Below, one piece after another: positions 36,011 to 62,111 of a stretch of 64,000 nucleotides of DNA. Location: assembly GCA_025642075.2 (NCBI GenBank), contig JAODUO010000148.1:22501-86500 (forward strand). The letters run 5' to 3'. The notes under the pieces are model-generated. The model was not told the origin of the DNA and ran no database searches. It saw nothing but the letters and a program-made list of their open reading frames with translations. Position 1 is the stretch's first letter. The number at the start of each line of letters is the position of its first letter. This stretch comes from Ridgeia piscesae (lineage: Eukaryota > Annelida > Polychaeta > Sabellida > Siboglinidae). Made by a program: the position numbers and the translations under genes.

Positions 36011-37035
36011 CCGGTGGGAGACTCCAGCTATTCCTTACCATCGTCAGACGTCGCGTGTAGACTCCAGCTACGTCAACCTTCATGCAGAGTCCGTGTAGAC
36101 TCAAGCTATTTCTTACCATCGTCAAAGACGTCAGTGTAGACTCCAGCTAAATTCTTACCAATCATGACAGACGTCCATGTAGACTCCAGCTGTTCTTACC
36201 ATTCATGCAGACGTCCGTGTAGACTCCAGCTATTCTTACCATTCATGCAGACGTCCGTGTAGACTCCAGCTATTCTTACCATTCATGCAGACATCCGTGT
36301 AGACTCCAGCTATTCTTACCATTCATAGAGACGTCCGTTTAGACTCCAGCTATTCTTACCATTCGTGCAGACGTCCGTGTAGACTCTAGCTATTCTTACC
36401 ATTCATACAGACATCCGTGTGGACTCCAGCTATTCTTACCATTCATACAGACGTCCGTGTAGACTCCAGCTATTCTTACCATTCATGCAGACGTCCGTGT
36501 AGACTCCAGCTATTCTTACCATTCGTACAGACGTCCGTGTAGACTCCAGCTGTTCTTACCATTCATGCAGACGTCCGTGTAGACTCCAGCTATTCTTACC
36601 ATTCATACAGACGTCCGTGTAGACTCCAGCTATTCTTACCATTCATGCAGACGTCCGTGTAGACTCCAGATATTCTTACCATTCATACAGACGTCCGTGT
36701 AGACTCCAGCTATTCTTACCATTCATACAGACGTCCGTGTAGACTTCAGCTATTCTTACCATTCATGCAGACGTCCGTGTAGACTCCAGCTATTCTTACC
36801 ATTCATGCAGACGTCCGTGTAGACTCCAGCTATTCTTACCATTCATGCAGACGTCCGTGTAGACTCCAGCTATTCTTACCATTCATGCAGACGTCCGTGT
36901 AGACTCCAGCTATTCTTACCATTCATGCAGACGTCCGTGTAGACTCCAGCTATTCTTACCATTCGTGCAGGCGTCCGTGTAGACTCCAGCTATTCTTACC
37001 ATTCGTGCAGACGTCCGTGTAGACTCCAGCTATTC
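36011..37035. repeat. 40-bp minisatellite, block 2
   Basis: About 25 copies of the same 40-bp unit. The first four are degraded by indels; the rest are nearly uniform. Confidence 0.97.
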
Positions 37036-37394
37036 GAGAAGCATTCGACCTATTCGGAAGGGTGTTTGAAAGCGTTCGGAGAGTGTTCGAGAAGAACACG
37101 GTGTGGTATTAAGACAAACGGCCGTTCGAGCTGCATTCGGAAAGGACTCCAGGAGGATGCTAGATGTATGCCTAAAATGCCTAATTCTTCTTTCTTATTC
37201 TGAACCAAAATAAAAATGATATTCTAGAACCTTTCGGAAACCTATCGCCGTAAGATAATGTTTCCGTTACAATATTGCTAATTGTGATTGACTGTAGGTC
37301 ATCCTTTGTTTATTATTGCCGTGTTTCTTGTCAAAGAGGTTCTTCGTGTAGGCAAAGAGTGGCTATATCTTACACTCAAATTTACCAATACCGA
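37036..37394. repeat. Spacer, copy 2
   Basis: Contains ATTCGAGAAGCATTCGA-type short repeats, then the diverged copy of the 35.75-36.0 kb spacer. Confidence 0.75.
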
Positions 37395-37766
37395 CATGTG
37401 TGGTCCGATAGCTGACGTAGTACGTCAAAGCCGTCATGTGTGGTCCGATGGCTGACCTAGTACGTCAAAGCCGTCATGTGTGGTCAGATGGCTGACCTAG
37501 TACGTCAAAGCCGTCATGTGTGGTCCGATGGCTGACGTAGTACGTCAAAGCCGTCATGTGTGGTCAGATGGCTGACCTAGTACGTCAAAGCCGTCATTTG
37601 TGGTCAGATGGCTGACCTAGTACGTCAAAGCCGTCATGTGTGGTCAGATGGCTGACCTAGTACGTCAAAGCCGTCATGTATGGTCCGATGGCTGACGTAG
37701 TACGTCAAAGCCGTCATGTGTGGTCAGATGGCTGACCTAGTACGTCAAAGCCGTCATTTGTGGTCC
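37395..37766. repeat. Second, different 40-bp minisatellite
   Basis: About nine copies of a unit made of TACGTCAAAGCCGTCATGTG followed by TGGTCAGATGGCTGACCTAG. The period is again exactly 40 bp. Confidence 0.97.
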
Positions 37767-38000
37767 ATCAACATTCCAGATAAACTTATTGGTGTCTGCA
37801 TTCTCAACCTCCATTTCTTGATAGCAGTCAAGGCCTCCTGATTGGGTACTAACGTAAGTTTTGTGGAATCTGCCATGTAAGCGTCTGGGGCGATGGCTGA
37901 CTTCGTAAGCTATGTTGCATTGACGAGCGAACGTCATTGTGGATGACGTTCAGTAACTTGGGTGGCCTCACCTCATTTTTGTAGCGTCAAGGCATCCTCG
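37767..38000 (-). other. Unassigned minus-strand ORF region
   Basis: A 66-codon minus ORF (37737-37937; KTYVSTQSGGLDCYQEMEVE) has a protein-like composition but runs into the minisatellite and matches no family I know. Not called as a gene. Confidence 0.25.
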
Positions 38001-38906
38001 TGGGTTCGTTGTGGTCGGTGGGTCGGTGGGTCGGTGGGTGGGTCGGGTGGGTCGGTGGTCGGTCGGTCGGTGGGTCGGTGGTCGGTCGTTCAGCGTGCGA
38101 GTATGCGAGGTGCGAGTGAGTCAGCGTATGTGTCGTATCGTGGTGTGGTTGTGTGGGTGTGGTGGGTCGTGCGTGGTCGTACGTCATGTGTATGGCTGTG
38201 TCAGTCGGTCGTCAGTGGTCAGCCGTCGGTCGGTCGGTCGGTCGGTCGGTCGGTCGGTCGGTCGGTCGGTCGGTCGGTCGGTCGGTCGGTCGGTCGGTCG
38301 GTCGGTCGGTCGGTCGGTCGGTCGGTCGGTCGGTCGGTCGGTCGGTCGGTCGGTCGGTCGGTCGGTCGGTCGGTCGGTCGGTCGGTCGGTCGGTCGGTCG
38401 GTCGGTCGGTCGGTCGGTCGGTCGGTCGGTCGGTCGGTCGGTCGGTCGGTCGGTCGGTCGGTCGGTCGGTCGGTCGGTCGGTCGGTCGGTCGGTCGGTCG
38501 GTCGGTCGGTCGGTCGGTCGGTCGGTCGGTCGGTCGGTCGGTCGGTCGGTCGGTCGGTCGGTCGGTCGGTCGGTCGGTCAGCGAGCGAGTATGCGAGCGA
38601 TCAAGCGAGTGCAGTCTAGCGTATCGTGTCGTATCGTGGTGTGTGTTGTGTGCGTGTGTGCGTGGGTACGTGCGTACGTGCGTACGTGCATGTGTATATG
38701 GCTAGTATGTGCAGTGGTGTCAGCTGGTGCCAGCCGAAGTCTTCCTCGTGACATTCACATCAAAGGCACACGTCAGTTGAACATGCATATTCCGTTTATT
38801 AATTTGACTTAGTTAACATTCACTCTATAATTGGTTTGCAATTAGTCGTTTCATCACCGAGCCAGTTTAGTTGATTATAGTAAAATACCATGGGACAAAT
38901 TATGGA
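38001..38906. repeat. Inverted-duplicate segment, copy 2, with (CGGT)n array
   Basis: (CGGT)n fills 38224-38577. On its right, CAGCGAGCGAGTATGCGAGC through TTTAGTTGATTATAG is the reverse complement of 22720-23035. On its left, 38088-38215 is a diverged partial tandem copy of the same GCGAGTATGCGAG-containing unit. Confidence 0.88.
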
Positions 38907-38931
38907 GGGCAAATAACAATGTGTGTGTGTG

Positions 38932-38937
<6 letters not shown>

Positions 38938-38998
<61 letters not shown>
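38938..38998. repeat. (TA)n tract
   Basis: About 60 bp of AT dinucleotide. Confidence 0.95.
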
Positions 38999-38999
<1 letters not shown>

Positions 39000-39240
39000 G
39001 TGCAATGAGTTAACAATAATTTCCTTCATTATAATAATTATAAGAGACCTAAAATAAGCGATAGTGTAGCCACTTAACATACACATATAAACACCTTTAA
39101 ACGAATGCGCAATCTTTTGTTTTGTTTTGTTTTGTTGTTCAGCCAATACAAATAATCCAGTGACTGTTGTGTTCTTTTGTTGTTTGTATTTGTGTGCATT
39201 GATTGGGAGACACCTTGTCGTCCGTCGTGTGTTGAACGAC

Positions 39241-45407
<6,167 letters not shown>

Positions 45408-47165
45408 ACGCTGTAGTGTGTGTCCGCGCTCACGTCAGAGATACAGCGCCTTGTCGCCAGGAGGACAACGAACGCGTCACCACCTGGTGAAGCATCACTG
45501 TTCCCGTCTAGGAGACGTTCTTTGCTATGGTGTCTGATTTACACTACCTTCCAGGAACAGACCCGTCGAGTGTTGGACTCGTTGGAACGAGCGTTTGCGA
45601 TGTATTTGTTTGCGTCGTGGAGGTCGGTGTCAACTATCCGACTGGGAGAACTTGTCAACTGAGCTGGCCGTCGACCCAGCAGCTGCTGCCCGTCAAACAC
45701 CGCCGCCGATGTTCTGGGTCGTGTGACAGTTGCTATCGCAGACACTTGGCAGTGTATCGGGGTGACGCAGTGCCAGACTGGGTTACGCAGATGTGTACTA
45801 GATCGAGTCCTGTTTCACCCTGGCTAATGGGTCAAAGTCTAAATAAGGATTTAGGCCTTAATCCGCAGTTGCACCATTAATCAGTTGCCGGTTATAGACT
45901 AGCAGCAGCCAGCACACTCTATTTATGTATGTAGTAAATCCATCACGTTCTATTTCTTTTGCAGATCAGAGGATGCGTGATGTAGAGTGAATGCATGTTG
46001 AACATTTCGTTATTGTTAGCACTGAATGAGTGAACCAACCTCAGAACAGTATTGACAGCTGCACTCACATGCGATATGATGTGATGTCATCGCGATGGCA
46101 TCATATCATATTGCAACAGGTTATGTTCAGTGCGGTAGACCTTTATACTGTTTGTCCATTGTCCGCTTACAAAACGTCTTCATCATTATGTTGAGAAAGT
46201 CACTCTCGAAGCAACGGTCCACAATGTATGGTTATATCGTAGTCTTATTTTTAATATAATTTTCATTTATGAAAAGTTCTAGTGGGATTCTGTGTAAGCG
46301 TATACATTCGAGATATACAATGTCAATATACGTGATAGTTTTGCATAGGTAACATAGCTTTGCATAGGTAACCTACTTTTTCGGCTGGTACAGAATATTC
46401 ATAATTCAAGACCACACCATAACCGGCTAGTATAAGCGTCCAAAATGTTATTTATTTGTTATATTGTCAGGGTCATAAGTGATTAATTAACAAAACATAT
46501 TTTTAATGAAATAAAAATATGGCATTACATTAAATAATTATATTAGCAGGATCAATATAAAAAATGCGTAAAAAGACGATGTGTTTTCCCCCAAATACTC
46601 CCTTTAACGTATGTTATGCTAAATACATCCTTGTCGCGTCTGTCTGCAGCTTAGACACGTCGTGTGTCGTTGAGCAGCCACACCCGGGTCGTCATGGCCC
46701 ACCTCAGTCGTGTCACCCTCTCCATGTGGAGAGCCGTAGAGAGTGCAGTGGTTGACAGTGTGCCATACTGTCATCATGGTTTGACCGTCTTCCACAAACA
46801 GGTCACGGTGACTGGGACAGCCGATTACATGGATACTGTAGTGTTTAGTATCTCTGTTTGTGGAACCGCCTCGCGCGATTAAAAAGCTTACAGGCAGGCC
46901 GTGTGCCTGTGTTCAGTGGTATGGTTTTCGAAGTTGAATCTACTTTGTTTTGCGTTCATGTGCAATAGCTATATTTAGAAAACTTACATAGCTTACACTT
47001 ATAACGCGATGTAAAACGCCATAGCTATTTTCTAAAACACCTGGAATTACATCAGAATTCTTCTGTCCGTTTAGCATGTCACATTAGCATGTACCCACAC
47101 ACGCACGTACGCAAGTACAAACATCCACTCACATACACACACACGCACGCGCGCACACACACCGT
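45408..47165. other. Upstream flank of the ML-domain gene; no gene called
   Basis: 45420-45880 is more GC-rich and holds plus-strand ORFs up to 117 codons with no family match; it probably includes the 5' UTR and promoter of the minus-strand gene. 46564-46882 has two overlapping ORFs without recognisable domains. Small CA/CACG runs lie at 47098-47162. Confidence 0.4.
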
Positions 47166-47169
47166 AAAT

Positions 47170-48120
47170 ATACTTAATAATAATAATACTGTTTTTCTAT
47201 AGCGCTAATTCCCGCATAGCGGATCGATGCGCTGTACAAGACATATAATAAATGTATTAATAAATATAAAATGTAAATTATATAAATTAATATAAATCAA
47301 ATCAAATTTTTGTTTTAAGATGTACACTAGTAAATCTGTGTATGTAAATTATATAAATCATATAAATAAATTTAAAATAAATTAAACACTGTTTTAAAGA
47401 TGTATAGTACTAAACATTTGTATGTAAATTATATAAATAAATATAAAATTAAAACCTTTACTAAATCTGTGTATGTAAGTTATCTATACATTAATCTCAA
47501 ACATAAACACTGTTTAAAACGTGTATAACAATAAAAAGAAATTCTAAAGCAGTGTCCGTCATATCACAACAATTTGAATTAACTGAAATGTCTAATAAAA
47601 AGATATGTCTTTAAACACTTTCTAAACATAGATAATGTTCCAGATGCACGAATATTCACAGCTAATTCATTCCATAGTCGCCAAATGCCGAATCGCCAAT
47701 ACACTTCTTTGTTATGCCTTGGTGCAATGCTGTCGCATAGTTCTGGCGTAGGCGTCCGTCACTTTCGTGGTTGAACAAGTTCAACAAGATAAGACGGCGC
47801 CAAACCATTCATGCATTTAAAAGTCATTACCAACATGTTGAAGGCTCTCAACTGGCAGCCAACGCAGCTTCTTCAACAGTGGTGTGATGTGGTCGTGTTT
47901 ACTGATGCGTGTCATTAGCCTGGCTGCATTGTTCTGGACACGCTGTGATAACGGGATGTTATGTAACAATGAGTTGCAGTAATCAAGGCGAGAGGTGACG
48001 AGAGCGTTAACTGCACTTTTCGCGGCTTCGGTTGTTAGGTAGTGCCGTATTGATGACAGTCTGTACAGATGGTAGTTACATGCGGCACACACAGCAGTCA
48101 CATGATCTGTCATCAACAAT
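47170..48120 (-). mobile_element. L2/CR1-like LINE 3' end, broken
   Basis: 48119-47830 encodes the RT C-terminus: LSSIRHYLTTEAAKSAVNAL, SRLDYCNSLLHNIP, QNNAARLMTRISKHDHITPL and KKLRWLPV. After a frameshift, FKCMNGLAPSYLVELVQPRK and the decayed tail (LWNELAVNIRASGTLSMFRK) run to about 47610. The 3' end (47230-47170, minus strand) has TTGTACAGCGCATCGATCCG...GCGCTATAGAAA then ATT repeats, the tail typical of the L2/CR1 group and the SINEs that use it. Confidence 0.85.
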
Positions 48121-49765
48121 ACTTACTGGCATACTGAATTACGGAGCTACAATTAAGTAGTACACAAATAAAAAAATGCTAATTAAATTGCAAACATCTT
48201 ATTTTTAGCAACGCGAATAAAAAAAATTATATATTCAGTCTCAATACAATTGTTTTGGCCCTGTAACTACATGCAATTACATGCTACGTCCGCCACATGG
48301 TATTATAACAGTTGCTATAAGTATGGCTGCATCGAACGGAAACTGATACAATAAAATTGGAACACATGTCGAGGTAACAGGCATTCTTCGCTGCAGCGTG
48401 GTCAATAATCTTCAGGCGTCGGAAAGTGTGATGTTTTATTAGAATCTCTAATTATGAATGTAGTTGCAAATGATTTGGTTGTATTAAATTGTTATATATA
48501 AAGACCCACACGATTCTCTTTTTGTTTTCCGTTAAGCATCTTAAACATCGTTACAAGGTAAAAAATATTAAATATATAATAATAACAGATCACTTAAAAA
48601 TCAACCAGTTTTCATCAAGTTAATTATCCAGAGCTACCATGTCATACAACTTTATCAGAAATTGAGGTTTACGGTGCACGACAAAACAGAACAGAAATGG
48701 CAAAACATGTAGTAGTGTTTCGAATGCCGGAAATCGATGCGCGCAGCACGACAGATTATTGTATTTGAAATGAAATGCAGAGACGAGACGAGACCACTTA
48801 TACGATCGTGCACTTTTAATTAAATTCCATACCCAATGAAAATGTACCACAGATTAAACTGCGCGGCATTTAGGATGTGGTATGAATATGCGCAAACACA
48901 CGCGCATATGATAAATGATTTTTTTAAGAGTCAATACCACAGAAAATCCAAGCTCAGTGGTGGTAACAAAACCAGAGAATTGCGCGTAATCGTATCCAAA
49001 GTTGGATAGTAACTGCTAAGAAGCTACGGTGCTATAGCTGACCCGATTTATATAGTGCCACCCGACCCGTCCCAGCACTTGCACGACAGTAACCCATCAA
49101 CCGAAGTCCACACATTGTTTTTTCCATTGTTTCTGGGTGGATAAACACCGGACACCCTTTCTGACCCGATCTATTGTCCCTAGAATCCCACGCTAGTGTC
49201 GTCTGGCATATATCCGTTAGGCGTCGTCAGAACTCAGCCACGTGGTAGGTTTTCTAAGGGAGCGACACTGTCTTGCGTTATTTTATCCGAGCACACCCCG
49301 TCGTTTAAGCAATTTGAAACGGTGTTTTACTCTACTCGAATCATTTATTTTAACCGGTTTAGGCAAATAGTGATAACTTAAATAATTTTGGTTGGCGAGT
49401 CTCATGTGTTTAAAGCCATGCACTGTGGCAAGCGTGGGAACGTCATGGCATGTGGACACAGTAAGTTACGTAAGTGTTGGACAGCGATGTGAATTATTAC
49501 GTTAGACCATCGAGTTAAACCAATGTGAACACAGCTTATTAAGTGTATTACTAACTGGCTGAGTTACCCAACGTTGTCCGGCGTAAACAAGCATTAATAA
49601 AGTGTAACTGGTCACCTGTCAAGTTGTTAGGGCAACCTTTTGCTAAAAATCGCGTGCGCTCACCCAGATGCTGGGGTTGAACTTTCAGCCCGATACATGC
49701 AAGACTGACAGAGATGTGGTGCCCAAACAAAGCTGTTTCATGACATTATATGTAACTATATATAA

Positions 49766-49803
<38 letters not shown>

Positions 49804-50476
49804 ATATATATATATATATATATTGCATATATATTATATATGCAATATATATATATATCGTATTTGGTGTACCAAATGCGAGTGTCAAAAGTTATATCAT
49901 ATTTGTCCAAAATAACTGTTGATACATTTCGTGTACCACTAACTTGACGTGCGATGATTTTCACAAGTCACACGTAGCGCCATCTGGAGAAAATATGTGA
50001 AATGCGAAAGAGGGCGCCACTCCGGAAGCAGCGCGCGCTAACGCGTCGAAATGTTTGTGCCTTGGATTTTCAAACTTCAACATCTGAAAAACTATACACT
50101 GTGTATAGTGACCTCTTTGTGGATGGCATAATTATCTTTACGATTATATAGAAAACTTTAAATCATGCGGGTAGAAAGTTGTATAAGACATTGAGGACAG
50201 ACAACTTCTATCTAACAAGAAATATATCTATAATTCATTATAACAAATTCAACACCAAAATCCCATAAATACTAAGAGCGCTTTACTGGTATAAATATAT
50301 AATTTAAAATATCTGTAACATCGACGTTTATATCAGCTAATATTATGTCTTCAATGCTATCATAACAGTGGGTGGGAAAGCTGCGTAATTTACTGGAAAC
50401 TATCATATTTCTTCAACATAATGAATGACATTGAACACACATGGCTATACATATAAATTGTGTTATAGAAAGTGAA
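48121..50476. other. No gene seen
   Basis: No coding family recognised. 49766-49860 is an AT-rich, partly palindromic TATA repeat (TTGCATATATATTATATATG then CAA core at 49822-49846). Everything else is unassigned. Confidence 0.45.
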
Positions 50477-51887
50477 TCACAGTCTTTTTGGCACATTTGC
50501 AATAATTGGTTTTGGCCTCGTTTTGAAAAGAACCTTTTTCTTAACGATAGCTTTGACGATGTAATGTGGATTCGTTGTGTCATTCCTTGTGTCATCAGTG
50601 ATGTCATCTTCATGACCATCTTCGATGTCGTGTGATTGGGTAGTCTTTGCCAAAACAGCGATTGGCTTCTCCAGCTGTTGACACTTGCCATAGAGAATAT
50701 GGTGGCCAATGATGAAGATTGGAACTCCCTGAACACAAATAAAATCCCCATGAAATTTGCAGTGTGTGTATGTGTGACGCATGTGCGTGTATGTGTGTGC
50801 GTGCATGTGCGTGCGTGTGCGTGCATGCAGTGCAGTGTGTGCGTTTGTATGTGTGTGTAACCTGTACTGGACTCACTAATTCTGGAGGAGGCTAACTCTT
50901 AAAACTAATGAAAAGTAATGGTCAGCTAATTGACCAGTGGTCATTAATGGAAGAGAGAAAGAGGGTTTGCAACATAATTTAAAGAATCTTCTTTCAACAG
51001 TACCTCCTTAGTGAAATGAAGGTCTCCCACAAACTTGCCGCCGAGATTGCTGACCTCTGACCTAATTTCGAGGTCACCCTGCAGCTCAATGATGGCCCAT
51101 TCTGGACACTCACCGTCCACTCTGGAGAGAACACAAATGACATTTTCATTGTATAAAGTGACAGTAAATCAAACGCTTGTAATAAAAAACTAAATGATAA
51201 AATCTAATAATCTATAATATTCTATGATTTATTACTGTCTATGGTTACTGTGTATGTGGGTGACTGCATGTATCTATGTCACATCACAAACAAGTCAAGT
51301 CAAAAGATGTAAATAAAATTTAATTTAATTGTTTGACTGTTTATTTCATCAACTCCGCTCATTCATCACCATTAATTTGTTATGGTTGGAATCTGGGCTA
51401 GTGACACAATGTCAATGATCTAGACTATAGACCAAGTCTGATCACAACCCTTCCACGCTGTCGCAGAGCTTTCTACGTACAGTGGCGCTAACACAAGACC
51501 GGTTTGTATCAGTTTCGCTCGGTTTCATTTCTAGTCACAAGTGTGTTGCGTTTTCAAGCAGTTTACGTCCCTTAAACCGACATATTTCTACTATTACATG
51601 GAAGTATGACGCAGTACATGCCACTGTCTTTAAAGTGAGTTTTGCATGCTTACATTTTCATAAATAACTGCACCATTCGTAAAACTGTATTACACCAAAG
51701 CGCAGATGTTTGGAAATCTCACTCGGAACTCCCGCGAAATGTTTAATACCGAAGAATACGTTACACTACCACGTGTCCTTTAATTTGCGATTACTATGCT
51801 GCATATCATACCTATTTAGCAATCATTGGCGATGTTTATTTTACATACGAGCAACCATATTCCATGTGGTTTCACTAAAATAGCCAT
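50477..51887 (-). CDS. CHTF8: Chromosome transmission fidelity factor 8 (CTF18-RFC subunit)
   Basis: Three exons on the minus strand. Exon 3 (50728-50477; acceptor TGTGTTCAG, stop TGA) encodes GVPIFIIGHHILYGK, LEKPIAVLAKT, an acidic insert (EDGHEDDITDDTRNDTT), and VKKKVLFKTRPKPIIANVPK, matching the conserved CHTF8 C-terminus. Exon 2 (about 51119-51004; donor GAG|GTACTG) encodes CPEWAIIELQGDLEIRS and GGKFVGDLHFTKE, equivalent to the EW-x-ELQGE-E and GDLHYT blocks of human CHTF8. Exon 1 is proposed at 51887-51846 (AAAGATGG start, MAILVKPHGIW) with a TAT|GTAAAA donor. Only exon 1 is uncertain, because its donor and the CAG|AG acceptor choice were fitted by phase. Predicted length about 136 residues versus 121 in human. 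CHTF8 pairs with DSCC1 and CHTF18 to load PCNA and support sister-chromatid cohesion in the nucleus. It lies head-to-head with SLC66A2. Confidence 0.87.
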
Positions 51888-52130
51888 CTTTGTTATAGTA
51901 TTGAAATAAGGATATTTCTTTTGCTATCGTGGTTCAGTCGGTACCGGAACTACACTTCCGGCATCGCGTTTGACCAATCAAGATTCTTCGTTGTGTTGTC
52001 GTATTTTCTGGGCTGTCATTTACGTTGGCGGTGGCAGTGACAGCTGGATCAAAAAATGTCTGTTGTCGCTTTCCTTGAAAGTCATTAACCTCACTGTTTG
52101 CTGTTGAATGTGTACATGTTGCAAGGTATG
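51888..52130. promoter_or_regulatory. Probable bidirectional CHTF8/SLC66A2 promoter
   Basis: The interval between the proposed CHTF8 ATG and a candidate SLC66A2 noncoding exon is under 250 bp. It contains an inverted pair of ETS-type cores, CCGGAACTACACTTCCGG, at 51944-51961. A donor-like CAAG|GTATGC at about 52125 could end a 5' UTR exon of SLC66A2 spliced to 53136. Promoter role and noncoding exon are inference. Confidence 0.5.
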
Positions 52131-53135
52131 CTTATTTTGTGTAAGAGGTTTGTTGAACCCAATAGATTAGATGTTTGAAACGTAACGAAATCTTGGCGAT
52201 CAGTATTCACAGTAAGAATTTCGAATCTTGAGTCCTGACCGGCTGAGTAAGTGAATTTGAAGTACATAGTGGCGAGGGCGCTGCCTGACGAGTGAATTTC
52301 TGTGAAGTCAGGCGAAACGGACGGCTTACAGCGGGGCGCTGGCTTCCCAACCAGGGCGACCACACCCCGATGTTAGCTTTTACGCCTTTGGTCTACGCTT
52401 TAGTCTAGACTTTAGTTTAGTGGTGTCCGATCGGTTACAATACAAATAATACACTGTTTTCTTAGAACTTTACACTTGATTAACTTGATATCTTACTAAG
52501 CTACTTGTGCTCCATTTCTAGGTCACTTGAGCACAGTAAACATATGCTAACTCAAGTGGTGCATTGACTAGAACATTGAACTCTCAATTGAGATAATCCG
52601 GATTAAATAGTTGTGGCTGTGCAGCAATGTCTAGGTCAGGCGTACGTACCCTCTATACAACTTATTAATTTGTCTATTTTCCAAGAACCGTTTGAATGTG
52701 CCTCTTTTACGTGCTCCTCAACAAGAAATTTTGAACACTACCCCTTTCCCATCTCCCAGTCCCGGTGTTATTAATGGAACCACCAAGATATTGGAGAAAA
52801 ACTTAAAATTTTTAATGTTATCTAATGGCACAGACACGGTGGCGAATATTTTAAACAGCACCTGCCTCTGCTCATCATCCAATGTCGCAACCTGGTAGCG
52901 CAACATGCTAGAACATGGTCAACAGTGAGGTTGATGTTTTGGCAAGCATCAAGGGGTACAATTGCAGGTTATTGTGTCGCGATCCCCCCAGATTACCCTC
53001 TCTAGATTCGCCCCTGAGTCCCTATTTGATGTGTACCCATGGTTGCTTTTATGATTTCTTATGGGTTTTCACAACAAGTATTATAAAATATAAAGATATG
53101 TAATTTCATTATGCTTGTGTGATTTCTCTCTGTAG
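52131..53135. other. Probable SLC66A2 first intron; no gene seen
   Basis: No coding family recognised. 52976-53018 contains, on the minus strand, CAGGGGCGAATCTAGAGAGG, which resembles the end of a hAT-like MITE, without a clear partner end. Confidence 0.4.
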
Positions 53136-53181
53136 GGAAAGGTGTGTGCGTCTTTGGGAACAATGGCAAGGCGCTCGGTGA

Positions 53182-62111
<8,930 letters not shown>

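Noticed and set aside
45420..45880. 117-codon plus-strand ORF upstream of the ML-domain gene
   Set aside because: No domain, no splice context and opposite strand to the supported gene; more likely promoter/5' region.
48620..48850. 76-codon minus-strand ORF
   Set aside because: No family similarity recognised and composition is typical of chance ORFs in AT-rich DNA.
49766..49860. AT palindromic region as a possible replication or cruciform element
   Set aside because: Simple AT dinucleotide repeats are self-complementary by nature; nothing else supports function.
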